A stretch of 64,000 nucleotides of DNA, taken from CADEEN01 sp963706685 (GTDB lineage: Bacteria > Pseudomonadota > Gammaproteobacteria > Burkholderiales > Burkholderiaceae_C). The DNA is taken from positions 434,001-498,000 of the forward strand of contig CAVPMY010000017.1 in NCBI GenBank assembly GCA_963706685.1, written 5' to 3'. The position numbers and the translations under genes were made by a program. Position 1 is the first letter of the stretch. Every line of letters begins with the position of its first letter. This document shows positions 1-8,499 of this stretch, in pieces. Below the pieces are notes generated by a model. The model searched no databases, was not told the origin of the DNA, and saw only the letters and a program-made list of their open reading frames with translations.

Positions 1-59
1 TCGGGGCCGCCCAGCCGGTAATGCAGGGTCAGGAATGAGCCGGGCTGGATGGCGTTCAA
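1..59 (-). CDS. fkpB: FkpB-like peptidyl-prolyl isomerase, N-terminal fragment
   Basis: The first 59 bases read on the minus strand as LNAIQPGSFLTLHYRLGGP, which resembles the beginning of SlyD/FkpB-type FKBP prolyl isomerases of betaproteobacteria. The rest lies outside the window. The start is uncertain: a TTG at 57-59 is in frame and no ATG is visible before an in-frame stop at 93-95. fkpB facing radC is a familiar arrangement in Burkholderiales, which supports the call, but only 19 residues are available. Confidence 0.5.
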   Translation of the reverse strand, partial: MNAIQPGSFLTLHYRLGGP

Positions 60-126
60 GCGTTGGCGGTGCCGATAGACTGAAACAATATTTTAGGGAG
101 GCGGCCTCGCCGTTGCGCCGTGACGA

Positions 127-798
127 TTGAAGAACCTGCCCGCCGACGCGCGGCCGCGCGAAAAGCTGCTGTCGCGCGGCGCCGGCGCGTTGGCCGATAC
201 CGAGTTGCTGGCCATGATCCTGCGCACCGGCCTCGCCGGGCAAGGCGTGCTGCAGCTGTCGCAATAGTTGCTCGACCGCTTCGGCGGCTTGTCGGGCCTG
301 TTGCATGCGCAGCCCGGACGACCTCAAGCCGATCAAGGGCCTGGGCGCCGGCCAAGCGCGCCGAGCTGGCGGCCGTGCTCGAGATGGCACGCCGCGCCCT
401 GGCCGAGCAACTCAAGGAGCGCCCCGTGTTCGACGCGCCCAGGCCGTCACGCACTACCTGTAGCTGCATCTGGCGCGCCCGGCCGCACGAGGTGTTCGCC
501 GCGCTCTTCCTCGACGCCCAGCAGCGCCTGATCGCCTTCGAGGAGCTGTTCCGCGGAACGCTGACGCAGACCAGCGTGTACCCGCGCGAGGTCGTCACGC
601 GCGCGCTGGCGCTCAACGCCGGCGCCGTGGTGCTGGCGCACAACCACCCGAGCGGCGTGGCCGAACCCTCGCGCGCCGACGAGTTGATCACCCAGGCCCT
701 GAGGCAGGCCCTGGCACTGGTCGACGTGCGGGTGATCGACCACGTGATCGTCGGCCGCGGTGGCAGCGCTGTCGTTTGCCGAACGGGGGCTGTTGTGA
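127..798 (+). pseudogene. radC: RadC/JAB-domain protein, disrupted reading frame
   Basis: The protein can be followed through three frames from a probable TTG at 127: LPADARPREKLLSRGAGAL at the start, a UPF0758-type helix-hairpin-helix region (LLDRFGGLSGLL), then the JAB/MPN zinc motif HNHPSG followed by the conserved S and D (SRADEL) near 640-690. The true end ALSFAERGLL is at 768-798 in another frame. As given, the gene has TAG codons at 265-267 and 461-463 where the family has Gln (CAG), plus about three frameshifts. RadC proteins were once assigned to DNA repair, but their function is unsettled. The conserved motifs survive, so sequencing error is possible; true decay cannot be excluded. 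Confidence 0.75.
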
Positions 799-800
799 GG

Positions 801-869
801 GCCGCGCCGGGCCGCCCAGGCAAGCGAGCATCCCCTTGGGGATCGGCCCGCACTCGCCGGGCGAGGGGC
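801..869. repeat. GC-rich hairpin-bearing intergenic segment
   Basis: Between radC and smr lies a short segment with ATCCCC-TT-GGGGAT at about 828-843 and CGCC/GGCG pairs further on. It resembles the C-tract/G-tract hairpins at 1975-2016 and 8436-8496. It is probably an REP-like intergenic palindrome of the kind common between Burkholderiales genes; no function is shown by the sequence. Confidence 0.35.
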
Positions 870-1517
870 GTAGACCCGCAAGGCCTGGCCGAACAACTCG
901 ACGCGCTGAAGCCCACGCTCGCACAGCGCGCGCGCGACGATGCCGCCGAGCGTGAACGAGCGGCCGAAGCGGCGCGCCGCGAGCAGGCCGAGCAGGAGCA
1001 GTTCGCGCGCGGATTGCAGGACGATGGGTCAGGCGCAGCGCCTGCCCGACAGCGGCCGCGCGGCGCCGGTGCCCGTGGCGGTCGAGCCGATACCGCGTCA
1101 GCGCATCGCCGACGAAGCGCAAGCGCTGGCCTCGTCGCTGTCCGATGAGTTCGACGTGAGCACGCTGCTCGACACCGATGCCGACCTGGCGTTTCGCCGC
1201 GAGGGCATCGGCAGCGATGTGCTGTCGCGGTTGCGCCGCGGCCATTGGAGCGTGCAGCGCCACCTCGACCTGCATGGCATGACACGCGACGTGGCGCGCG
1301 AGGCGCTGGCGCAGTTCATCCGCCACGCCGAGCGCGACGGCCTGCGCTGCGTGCGCGTGGTGCACGGCAAGGGCAACGGTTCGCCCGGCCGCGAGCCGGT
1401 GCTCAAGGGCAAGGTGCGCTCGCTGGCTGGTGCAGAAGAGCGAGGTGATCGCCTTCGCGCAGGCGCCGGCCGCCCGACGGCGGGCATGGCGCGGTGCTGG
1501 TGCTGCTCAGAGGCTAG
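870..1517 (+). CDS. Smr/MutS2-C-domain protein (frameshifted)
   Basis: A basic, Arg/Glu/Ala-rich coiled N-terminal part (about 870-1010) leads into the conserved stretch LSDEFDVSTLLDTD and a C-terminal Smr domain with LDLHGMTRDVAREAL and the signature VHGKGNGSPGREPVLK near 1355-1415. The end should read VRSWLVQKSEVIAF and finish VLVLLRG at 1517, in a different frame. At least two single-base shifts (around 1015 and 1425) are needed to read it through. Smr domains are small nucleases or nucleic-acid binders; the stand-alone proteobacterial version is poorly characterised. The start codon is unclear, and I place it only approximately. Confidence 0.8.
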
Positions 1518-1903
1518 GAGCCTCCTTGTTGCGCATCCAGTCGGCGGTGTTGAAGAAAGGCCGCCGACAAGCGTTCCTGCAAGGTCGCATCGAGACCAGA
1601 TTCGCGCATCGCCTGCTGCATGCACGCCATCCACTGATCACGCTCGGCAATGCCGATGGCGTAGGCAGGTGCCGTGCGCGCAAACGCGGATGGCCGAACT
1701 CTCTGCACATACAGATCGGGGCCGCCGAGCCAGCCGCTGAGAAACCAGTAGAGCTTGTCGCGCGTGCCATCGAGGGTGCTCGGGTGCAGCGCGCGCAGTC
1801 CGGCGTAGGCCGGCTCGAGGTCCATCAGGTCGTAGAAGCGGTCGACCAGTGCACGCACGGCGTCGGCGCCGCCGATGGCGTCAAACGCCGCAACGTCGGT
1901 CAT
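1514..1903 (-). CDS. Truncated hemoglobin, group 2-like (two compensating frameshifts)
   Basis: About 129 residues from MTDVAAFDAIGG. It has the 2/2 globin layout: an N-terminal FDAIGGADAVRALVDRFYDLM helix pair, then LRALHP, DKLYWFLSGWLGGPDLY and IAERDQWMACMQQAM. The family's proximal-His segment (FGHPRLRARHLP) is absent from the frame as printed but is encoded in another frame at about 1660-1695. One inserted and one lost base therefore bracket it. With the two corrections the protein is a full TrHb2/GlbO-like oxygen- or NO-handling globin. Alternative upstream starts add 11 residues. It overlaps the smr stop by 4 bases on the opposite strand. Confidence 0.85.
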   Translation of the reverse strand: MTDVAAFDAIGGADAVRALVDRFYDLMDLEPAYAGLRALHPSTLDGTRDKLYWFLSGWLGGPDLYVQRVRPSAFARTAPAYAIGIAERDQWMACMQQAMRESGLDATLQERLSAAFLQHRRLDAQQGGS

Positions 1904-1974
1904 GTCAGAGATTCGACGTGCAGCACGCACGACCAAGCAACTGCCGCGGATCTGGCTTTGCCAGGCCGCTGGCA

Positions 1975-2016
1975 GTGCCCCCTTGAGGGGGAGCGGCGTA
2001 GCCGCTTCGGGGGTGG
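1975..2016. repeat. Burkholderiales-type intergenic double hairpin
   Basis: CCCCC-TTGA-GGGGG (1978-1991) is followed directly by AGCGGC-GTA-GCCGCT (1992-2006) and a G-rich tail, just 3' of the FlhG-like gene stop and 3' to the globin promoter side. This C-tract/G-tract plus second-hairpin pattern recurs between genes in many Burkholderiales and is REP-like. It may act as a terminator or mRNA end-protector for the leftward genes. Confidence 0.5.
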
Positions 2017-2017
2017 T

Positions 2018-2821
2018 TCATCTCTCACGAACGCGGCCCATCTTGACGGCGATGGCGGCCACCGCCTTGGCCGCGGGCGAGCCCGGGAAGCAGTCGACCA
2101 GCAATTGGCGGCGACGCACGGCATCGCGCACCGACGCATCGTTGGGCACATCGCCGATCAGCTCCAGCGTCACGGGCTTGTCGAGACCGGGGCTGACGTA
2201 GCGGTCGATGACCTGCTGCAACTGCGCGGTGACATTGCGCGCGTCGGTGCCGTCGACGCGCTGGTTGACGACGATGCGGATCGCCCGCCGGCGTTGAATC
2301 GAGGCCAGGACCTTGATCGTCGCGTAGGCGTCGGTCATCGACGTCGGCTCCGGCGTGACGACGATGATGACTTCGTCGGCGAGCGAGACGGTGTAGAGCA
2401 CGACGTCGGAGATGCCGGCACCGGTGTCGAGCAGCACGCGGTCGAAGCGTGGCGCCACCGCATTGAGCGTCTCGATCAGTTTGTCGCGCACTTCGGGCGT
2501 GAGGCGCGAGTACTCGACCATGCCCGAGCCGGCCAACAGCACGGTGACGCCGCTGCTGACTTCGATCAGCGCTTCGTCGAGCGTGTGCTTGCCGGTGAAC
2601 ACATCGTGCAGGGTCACCTTGGGCGTGAGGTTGAGGACCACGTCGAGGTTGGCCAGGCCGAGATCGGCATCGAGCACGAGCACGCGCTCGCCGCGCGCTG
2701 CCAATGCCGCGGCGAGGTTTGCCGAGACGAATGTCTTGCCGACACCGCCCTTGCCGCTGCTGACGGCAGTGATGCGGCCCCGGGGCGACGCGGTGATGGC
2801 TGTGTTCTCGGCGTCGCTCAT
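2018..2821 (-). CDS. MinD/ParA-superfamily ATPase, FlhG/FleN-like
   Basis: 267 residues. It has the deviant Walker A of the SIMIBI class, SSGKGGVGKTFVSANLA (about residues 19-35), VLDADLGLANLDV with the Walker A' aspartates, and DRVLLDTGAGISD as the Walker B region. The AGSGMVEYSRL and PEPTSMTDAYATIK stretches match FlhG/FleN proteins that limit flagellar number and position with FlhF. No flhF or flagellar genes lie in this window, so the flagellar role is inference. The start ATG (2819-2821) overlaps the stop of the upstream GGDEF gene as ATGA, so the two are probably translationally coupled. Confidence 0.85.
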   Translation of the reverse strand: MSDAENTAITASPRGRITAVSSGKGGVGKTFVSANLAAALAARGERVLVLDADLGLANLDVVLNLTPKVTLHDVFTGKHTLDEALIEVSSGVTVLLAGSGMVEYSRLTPEVRDKLIETLNAVAPRFDRVLLDTGAGISDVVLYTVSLADEVIIVVTPEPTSMTDAYATIKVLASIQRRRAIRIVVNQRVDGTDARNVTAQLQQVIDRYVSPGLDKPVTLELIGDVPNDASVRDAVRRRQLLVDCFPGSPAAKAVAAIAVKMGRVRER

Positions 2822-3558
2822 GTTGATGGCCTGGTAGAGACTGATCCGGGAGCGGCGAACAACAGGCCCTTTTCTTCGGCGCTGACCTGGGATACGGCCG
2901 CGGGCTCGAACTCGGCGCGGTTGCGGCCGCTGGTCTTGGCGCGGTAGAGCTGTTTGTCGGCACGTTCCATCCACAGCGCCAGGTTGGATCGCACCCATTG
3001 CGGCGCGAAGGCGCCACCGACGCTGAGGGTGACGCGAACCGGTGGCTCGCCCAAACCCACATCGACAGCGCAGCGCTCGACACAGGCGCGCACGCGTTCG
3101 GCCACCATCGGACCGAAGGCCGGCGGGCAATTGGGCAGCGCGATGGCGAACTCTTCGCCGCCGACGCGGGCCACGGTGTCCATCGGCCGCACGCATTGCA
3201 TCAGTGCCTGAGCCACGGCCTTGATGACGAGATCGCCGGCGACATGGCCGCGGCTGTCGTTGACCCGCTTGAAATGGTCGATGTCGAGCATCAGCAGCAA
3301 GGCCGGTTCGCCGGCGCGGGCCACGCGGTCGAGCTCGCGGGCGAGCACCGACTCGAAATGGCGGCGGTTGGCCAGGCCGGTCAGCGCGTCGCGGCTGGAC
3401 AAGGCGCACAAGCCGTCGATCAGCGCCTGCAGCCATTGGGCGTCGTGCGCGTCGCCGGCCGGCAGCGCCTGCCCGGATTGCGCGAGCAAGGCCAATGCCG
3501 ACTCCAGCCGCAGCGCGGTGGCAGTGTCGGCGGCGGGCGGCGCGGCAGAGGACTTCAC
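2818..3558 (-). CDS. Diguanylate cyclase (GGDEF) with I-site
   Basis: 246 residues. A helical N-terminal region (about 1-55) without membrane segments precedes a GGDEF domain beginning SRDALTGLANRRHF. The active-site motif is GGEEF. RPMD sits five residues before it, matching the RxxD inhibitory I-site, so the enzyme is probably an active, product-inhibited c-di-GMP synthase. DIDHFKRVND carries the metal-binding Asp. The last codons overlap the FlhG-like gene by 4 nt, pairing c-di-GMP synthesis with a possible flagellar regulator. The input sensed is unknown because no recognisable sensory domain is present. Confidence 0.93.
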   Translation of the reverse strand: MKSSAAPPAADTATALRLESALALLAQSGQALPAGDAHDAQWLQALIDGLCALSSRDALTGLANRRHFESVLARELDRVARAGEPALLLMLDIDHFKRVNDSRGHVAGDLVIKAVAQALMQCVRPMDTVARVGGEEFAIALPNCPPAFGPMVAERVRACVERCAVDVGLGEPPVRVTLSVGGAFAPQWVRSNLALWMERADKQLYRAKTSGRNRAEFEPAAVSQVSAEEKGLLFAAPGSVSTRPST

Positions 3559-3665
3559 GATTGACTCAGTCTATCGCCGGCACTGCCGGCCCGAGCCGCC
3601 GAAAAGGCTCAGGAATACGTGCCAGTTTGCGCAGTATCAAGCGCCGGCCGCGCCGCCTCGGTGCT

Positions 3666-3956
3666 CTACCAACCCCGCGAGCGCAGCGTGCGGTCGAGCT
3701 CCCACTGTCGCTGCTCGTCCTGCCAGCGGCGCTGGCCGATCAGTCCTTGCGGCGCGCCGATGTCGGCCAGCGTGCGCGGATCGAGCGCTCGCAGTTCGCG
3801 CTCGGCTGCCCACGCCAATTCGACCGCGCGCCGCTGCGCCCGGCGTTCGAGCCAGCGGGACAGCAGGTCTCGTGCGCCGGCGAGCAGACTGTCGGCGAGT
3901 GAACGCCACGGCGTGCGCTGCAGACGCAGCGTCCGGGGCAGTGTGCTGGTGTTCAT
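3666..3956 (-). CDS. DUF1127 (YjiS-like) small protein
   Basis: 96 residues from the ATG at 3954-3956. The central Arg/Glu/Trp-rich segment (LLSRWLERRAQRRAVELAW) and the ELRALDPRTLADIGAPQGLI motif are typical of DUF1127 proteins, whose C-terminal ...L.D.G... motif is thought to bind nucleic acids or partners in stress and metal responses in alphaproteobacteria. An upstream in-frame extension exists, but the initiation at 3956 with AGGAG (CAGGAGCCC) just before it fits better. It is divergent from the LysR gene across about 98 bp, which may be its regulator. Confidence 0.8.
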   Translation of the reverse strand: MNTSTLPRTLRLQRTPWRSLADSLLAGARDLLSRWLERRAQRRAVELAWAAERELRALDPRTLADIGAPQGLIGQRRWQDEQRQWELDRTLRSRGW

Positions 3957-4054
3957 GATGGGCTCCTGTTGAGGGTGTATGGGTAAGAATAGTGACCAGC
4001 ACCGCCAAGAGGAAGCGACTTGTTCTGGCCACATTGGTTAGCTATCCTTACCAG

Positions 4055-5047
4055 ATGCCCACCCACACCGCCCGCCTGCCCTTGCAGACCCTGCCGGCGT
4101 TTCGCGTCGTCGCGCGCCTGGCCAACCTGCGTGCGGCGGCCGAGGAGTTGCACCTGACGCACAGCGCGATCAGCCAGCAGATCAAACTGCTCGAGCAGCA
4201 GATCGGCTTCACGCTGTTCGACCGCCGCGGCCGGCGCCTGGTGCTCAACGCCGCGGGCGCGGCGCTGCTGCGCTCGGTCGAGCCGGCGCTGGTTCAGCTC
4301 GACGATGGCTTGCGCGCGGCTGCCGCGGCCTCGGGCAACGAAGCACAACGCCTGCGCATCACGCTGCTGCCGTCGTTCGCGCACCGCTGGTTGTTGCCGC
4401 GCATGGGCCGTTGGCGCGAGCGCCATCCGGACATCGGCATCGAGCTGCACACCTCGCCGAATGTCATGGATTTGCAGCGCGAAGGCTTCCACGCGGCGCT
4501 GCGTCAGGGCGCCGGGCACTGGCCGGGGCTCGAAGCGGTGTGCCTGACCGACTCGCCGCTGATCGTCGTCGGTTCGCCCGATGCGGCGCGGCGCCTGTTC
4601 GGCCGCGACACCTCGGCGCTGATCGACGAGCCGCTGCTGGGCGATGCGCCCTTGTGGCAGCGCTGGTTCGCGCTGGCCGGCGTGCGCGCGCGTGTCAACC
4701 CGGTGGCCTCGTTCAACGATGCCGGCCTGATGCTGCAGGCGGCCGAGCAGAACATCGGCCTGGCGCTGGCGCGCGAGATCCTGGCCGCCGATGCACTGCG
4801 CGACGGCCGGTTGCTGCGCCTGTCGTCGGTGTCGATGCAGGAGGAGCAGTTGTACAGCTACTGGCTCGCCTTTGCGCCGTCGATGCAGAACTGGCCGCCG
4901 CTGCGTGCGCTGCAGGAGTGGCTGTTCGACGAACTGGCGCTGTCGCAGCGCGAGTTGCAAGGGCCTACAGAAACAAAGCCTGCAGGTCGCTCAGGAAGTC
5001 GAAGCCGCGCGCCGTCGGCCGCACCCGGGAAGCGTCGCGTTCGATGA
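4055..5047 (+). CDS. LysR-type transcriptional regulator, GcvA-like
   Basis: An N-terminal winged helix-turn-helix (FRVVARLANLRAAAEELHLT, HSAISQQIKLLEQQIG) is followed by a periplasmic-binding-like effector domain (ITLLPSFAHRWLLPRMGRW, SPDAARRLFGRD). The TLPAFRVVARLANLRAAAEEL start and TLLPSFA...W..PRL pattern resemble GcvA/AmpR-type members. The start at 4055 gives the usual N-terminus; an upstream in-frame ATG at 3992 would overlap the promoter. The final 83 bp overlap the 3' end of convergent hemW, which is longer than usual and may reflect a lost stop from an indel. Target genes are not visible; the divergent DUF1127 gene is the obvious candidate. Confidence 0.88.
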   Translation: MPTHTARLPLQTLPAFRVVARLANLRAAAEELHLTHSAISQQIKLLEQQIGFTLFDRRGRRLVLNAAGAALLRSVEPALVQLDDGLRAAAAASGNEAQRLRITLLPSFAHRWLLPRMGRWRERHPDIGIELHTSPNVMDLQREGFHAALRQGAGHWPGLEAVCLTDSPLIVVGSPDAARRLFGRDTSALIDEPLLGDAPLWQRWFALAGVRARVNPVASFNDAGLMLQAAEQNIGLALAREILAADALRDGRLLRLSSVSMQEEQLYSYWLAFAPSMQNWPPLRALQEWLFDELALSQRELQGPTETKPAGRSGSRSRAPSAAPGKRRVR

Positions 5048-6149
5048 GGCCGCGCTGCTCGGCACGCGCCAGTGCCGCGTCGAGCGCCGTCAGCGGCTGC
5101 CCGGTGCGTTCGGCAAAACGCACCAGCTCGAAACCCTCGACCAGGCGCAATGCATTGAGTGCGAATTCGAACGGCAGCTCAGCGCCACCGACGTTGTGTT
5201 CGTTGGACAGCGCCTGCCCGGTCAGCGCCTTGTCCATGTACATCGCCGGCTCACGCCAGCGTACCTGGCGCACGATGCGATCGGCGAAGCTGATCTTGCC
5301 GTGTGCGCCGGCGCCGATGCCCAGGTAGTCGCCGAACTGCCAGTAGTTGAGGTTGTGCCGACAGCGATGCCCAGCGCGCGCGAAGGCCGAGACTTCGTAG
5401 CGCGACAGCCCTGCTGCCGCCATGCGCGCGCTGATGGCATCGAGCATGTCGCTGGCCAGGTCGGCGTCGGGCAGGCCAGGCGGCGGCGCGTTGGCGAACG
5501 CGGTGTTCGGCTCGATCGTCAGGTGGTAGATCGACAGGTGCGGCGATTCGAAGGCGAGTGCCGCATCGAGATCGGCCTGCAACTGGGCCAGCGTCTGGCC
5601 CGGCAGCGCGTACATCAGGTCGATGTTGAAGGTGTCGAAGGCTACTCGAGCCTCCTGCACCGCGGCGCGGGCCTGCGCACTGTCGTGCACGCGGCCGAGT
5701 GCCGCCAGGTGCTGGTCGTTGAAGCTCTGCACGCCGACCGACAGGCGCGTCACGCCCGCGGCGCGAAAGGATCGGAAGCGCTCGCGCTCGAAGGTGCCGG
5801 GATTGGCTTCGAGCGTGATCTCGCAGCCCGGTTCGAGCGGCAAGCGCGCCCGCACACCGGCAATCAGGCGCTCGATCGCGTCGGGCGAAAACAGGCTCGG
5901 CGTGCCGCCGCCGATGAACACGCTGACGACGCGCCGGCCCCAGACCTGCGGCAACGCCGATTCGAGATCCGCGAACAGTGCGTCGATGTAGCGCGTCTCG
6001 TCGAAAGCCGTGCCCTTCTCGTGGGAGTTGAAGTCGCAGTAGGGACATTTCTTCAGGCACCACGGCAGATGCACATACAGCGCCAGCGGCGGCAGCGTGC
6101 CGAGCGACACCGCGCCGGAGCGATGGATGCGGATCGGTACGCTGCTCAT
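4965..6149 (-). CDS. hemW: HemW, radical SAM heme chaperone
   Basis: 394 residues. The radical SAM cluster motif CLKKCPYC (CxxxCxxC, residues about 26-33) follows PLALYVHLPW. FIGGGTPSLF, EANPGT and SVGVQSFND are characteristic of the HemN/HemW group. The extra cysteine after the motif that marks true HemN is absent (CDF instead), so this is HemW, which transfers heme to respiratory enzymes, rather than coproporphyrinogen dehydrogenase. The C-terminal HemN_C domain ends RGFDFLSDLQALFL. The start ATG overlaps the rdgB stop (ATGA). It is the last gene of the kinase-PP2C-rph-rdgB-hemW block. Confidence 0.95.
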   Translation of the reverse strand: MSSVPIRIHRSGAVSLGTLPPLALYVHLPWCLKKCPYCDFNSHEKGTAFDETRYIDALFADLESALPQVWGRRVVSVFIGGGTPSLFSPDAIERLIAGVRARLPLEPGCEITLEANPGTFERERFRSFRAAGVTRLSVGVQSFNDQHLAALGRVHDSAQARAAVQEARVAFDTFNIDLMYALPGQTLAQLQADLDAALAFESPHLSIYHLTIEPNTAFANAPPPGLPDADLASDMLDAISARMAAAGLSRYEVSAFARAGHRCRHNLNYWQFGDYLGIGAGAHGKISFADRIVRQVRWREPAMYMDKALTGQALSNEHNVGGAELPFEFALNALRLVEGFELVRFAERTGQPLTALDAALARAEQRGLIERDASRVRPTARGFDFLSDLQALFL

Positions 6150-6765
6150 GACCACAGCGTGTGCATCAGCTCGCGCATCTGTGCTGCGGCCAGCGCGCGG
6201 TGGCTGCAGCGGTTCTTCTCGTCGGCCGTCAACTCGGCCACGCTGGCGCCAAGGGCATCGATCCAGACCAGCGGGTCGTAGCCGAAGCCGCCGTCGCCGC
6301 GCGGCGATTCGAGCAGGCGCGCTTCCCAGCGGCCGAACGCGATCAGCGGTTGCGGATCGGCGGCGCTGCGCAGGGCGACCAGCGTGCTGACGAAACGGCA
6401 GCGGCGGTCGGCCACGTCGCGCATCCTGTCGAGCAACAACGCATTGTTGGCGGCGTCCTGCGCGCGGCGCTGCGTTTCGCGCTCGCCCGACATCGGTGGC
6501 ACGGTCGCGAACACCGCGGACTGCACGCCCGGCGCGCCGCCCAGCGCATCGACGCACAGGCCCGAGTCGTCGGCAAGCGCCGCCATGCCGGTCGCTTGCG
6601 CGGCGTGTCGCGCCTTGGCCAGCGCGTTTTCGATGAAGGTGGGGTGCGGCTCGTCGGCTTCACCGACGCCGAGCGCGCCTTGTGAGACCCACTCGATCGG
6701 CAGACCCGACAGCAACTGCTGCAACTCGGCGAGCTTCTTGGCGTTGTTCGACGCCAGAACGAGTT

Positions 6766-6769
<4 letters not shown>
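6146..6769 (-). CDS. rdgB: RdgB/HAM1 non-canonical purine NTP pyrophosphatase
   Basis: 207 residues from a GTG start at 6767-6769. It begins KLVLASNNAKKLAELQQLL, the Ham1 SxN(N)xxK substrate-binding start, with ENALAKARHA, LADDSGLCVDALGGAPGV and the C-terminal GGFGYDPLVW and HRALAA motifs. It hydrolyses ITP, dITP and XTP to keep deaminated purines out of nucleic acids. The GTG overlaps the rph stop (GTGA) and its own stop overlaps hemW, so translation of the three genes is linked. The middle segment (about residues 85-100) is less conserved than expected and might hide a pair of indels. Confidence 0.95.
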
Positions 6770-7496
<727 letters not shown>

Positions 7497-7500
<4 letters not shown>

Positions 7501-8417
7501 GACGACCGTTTCTCGTTCGAGCGCCGGATCGCGTCGTTGATTTCCTTGATCGAACGCTCGATCTCGGCCTCGTCCAGTTCGTCGGTCGGCATGTCGCCGA
7601 CGACCACGCCGGCCTGGATGGTCGAGGCAAAGACTTCTTCACCCAGGCTTTGCGTTGACACGCCGGACTTGCTGTCGGCGTCTTCGGCACCTTCCCACTC
7701 GGCGGCGATGATGGTGACGTTGTCGCTCTTCGCGCCGGCATGGCGCAGCGCCTGTTCGACCAACTCGGGCACCGCGTCGGCGAGCGCGTGCTGTCCGAGC
7801 TGGCTGACGATCTCGGCATCGGACACGCTGCCCCACAGGCCGTCGGAGCACAGCAGCACGCGGTCGCCGGCGTGCATCTGTATCGGGCCCGCGGTGTCGA
7901 CCACCGGTTTGCCAGGGCTGCCCAGGCAGGTGAAGAGCACGTTGCGATTGAACTTCTCGCCCATCGGAACGACGTGCGACAGCGTTTCCTGGAGTTCCGT
8001 GTAGCTGTGGTCGCGCGTGCGCGCAATCAACTTGCCTCCGCGCACCAGGTACAGGCGCGAGTCCCCGCAGTGCGCCCAGTAGGCCGAGTTGCCCTGCAGC
8101 ACGCAGGCCACGATGGTCGTGCGCGGCGTGTCCATCAGCGCCTTCTCGGTCGCATAGCGCAGCAGTTGGTGGTGGCCGGCGACGATGGCGTCGTGCAGGA
8201 AGCGCAGCGGATCCTTCAGCGTCGGTTTGGCGTCGCGCTGGAACAGCGCGGCCATGGTCTGCAGCGCAAGCTGTGACGCCACCTCGCCTTCCGGGTGCCC
8301 GCCCATGCCGTCGGCCAGCGCGAACAGGCCTGAATCCCGCGTGTAGCAGTAGCCCATGCGGTCTTCGTTCTTCTCGCGGCCGCCCTTGCGGCTGATCTGG
8401 TAGACACTGAACTGCAT
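7497..8417 (-). CDS. PP2C-family Ser/Thr protein phosphatase
   Basis: 306 residues. PP2C motifs are intact: REKNEDRMGY, LFALADGMGGHPEGE with metal-binding Asp and Gly, CGDSRLYLVR, LLCSDGLWGSVSD and KSDNVTIIAAEW near residue 235. The C-terminal 60 residues are acidic and low-complexity. It is cytosolic, with no membrane segment. It overlaps rph by 4 nt and lies 82 bp downstream of a protein kinase, so the two probably form an opposed phosphorylation pair. This kinase/phosphatase/rph order is, to my knowledge, conserved in many Burkholderiales. Confidence 0.93.
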
Positions 8418-8435
8418 GTCAACGCCCGCCGGGCC

Positions 8436-8496
8436 GCCCCAAGGGCGTTGCGCCCCCGCGGACGGCCGCGAACGAAGTGAGCTGGGGGGCCAACAT
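8436..8496. repeat. REP-like hairpin between kinase and phosphatase genes
   Basis: The gap between the kinase stop and the phosphatase start contains GGGCG-TTG-CGCCC, C-tracts (GCCCCAAGG) and a terminal GGGGGGCC. It matches the style of the element at 1975-2016. It could attenuate read-through from kinase to phosphatase or simply be a dispersed intergenic repeat. Confidence 0.4.
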
Positions 8497-8499
8497 CCG

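Noticed and set aside
1978..2006. CRISPR-like repeat
   Set aside because: It is a double hairpin of a dispersed REP-like kind, occurring singly between genes, with no spacers.
4965..6149. HemN coproporphyrinogen dehydrogenase
   Set aside because: The CxxxCxxC motif is followed by DF and not by the extra cysteine of HemN, which is the HemW pattern.
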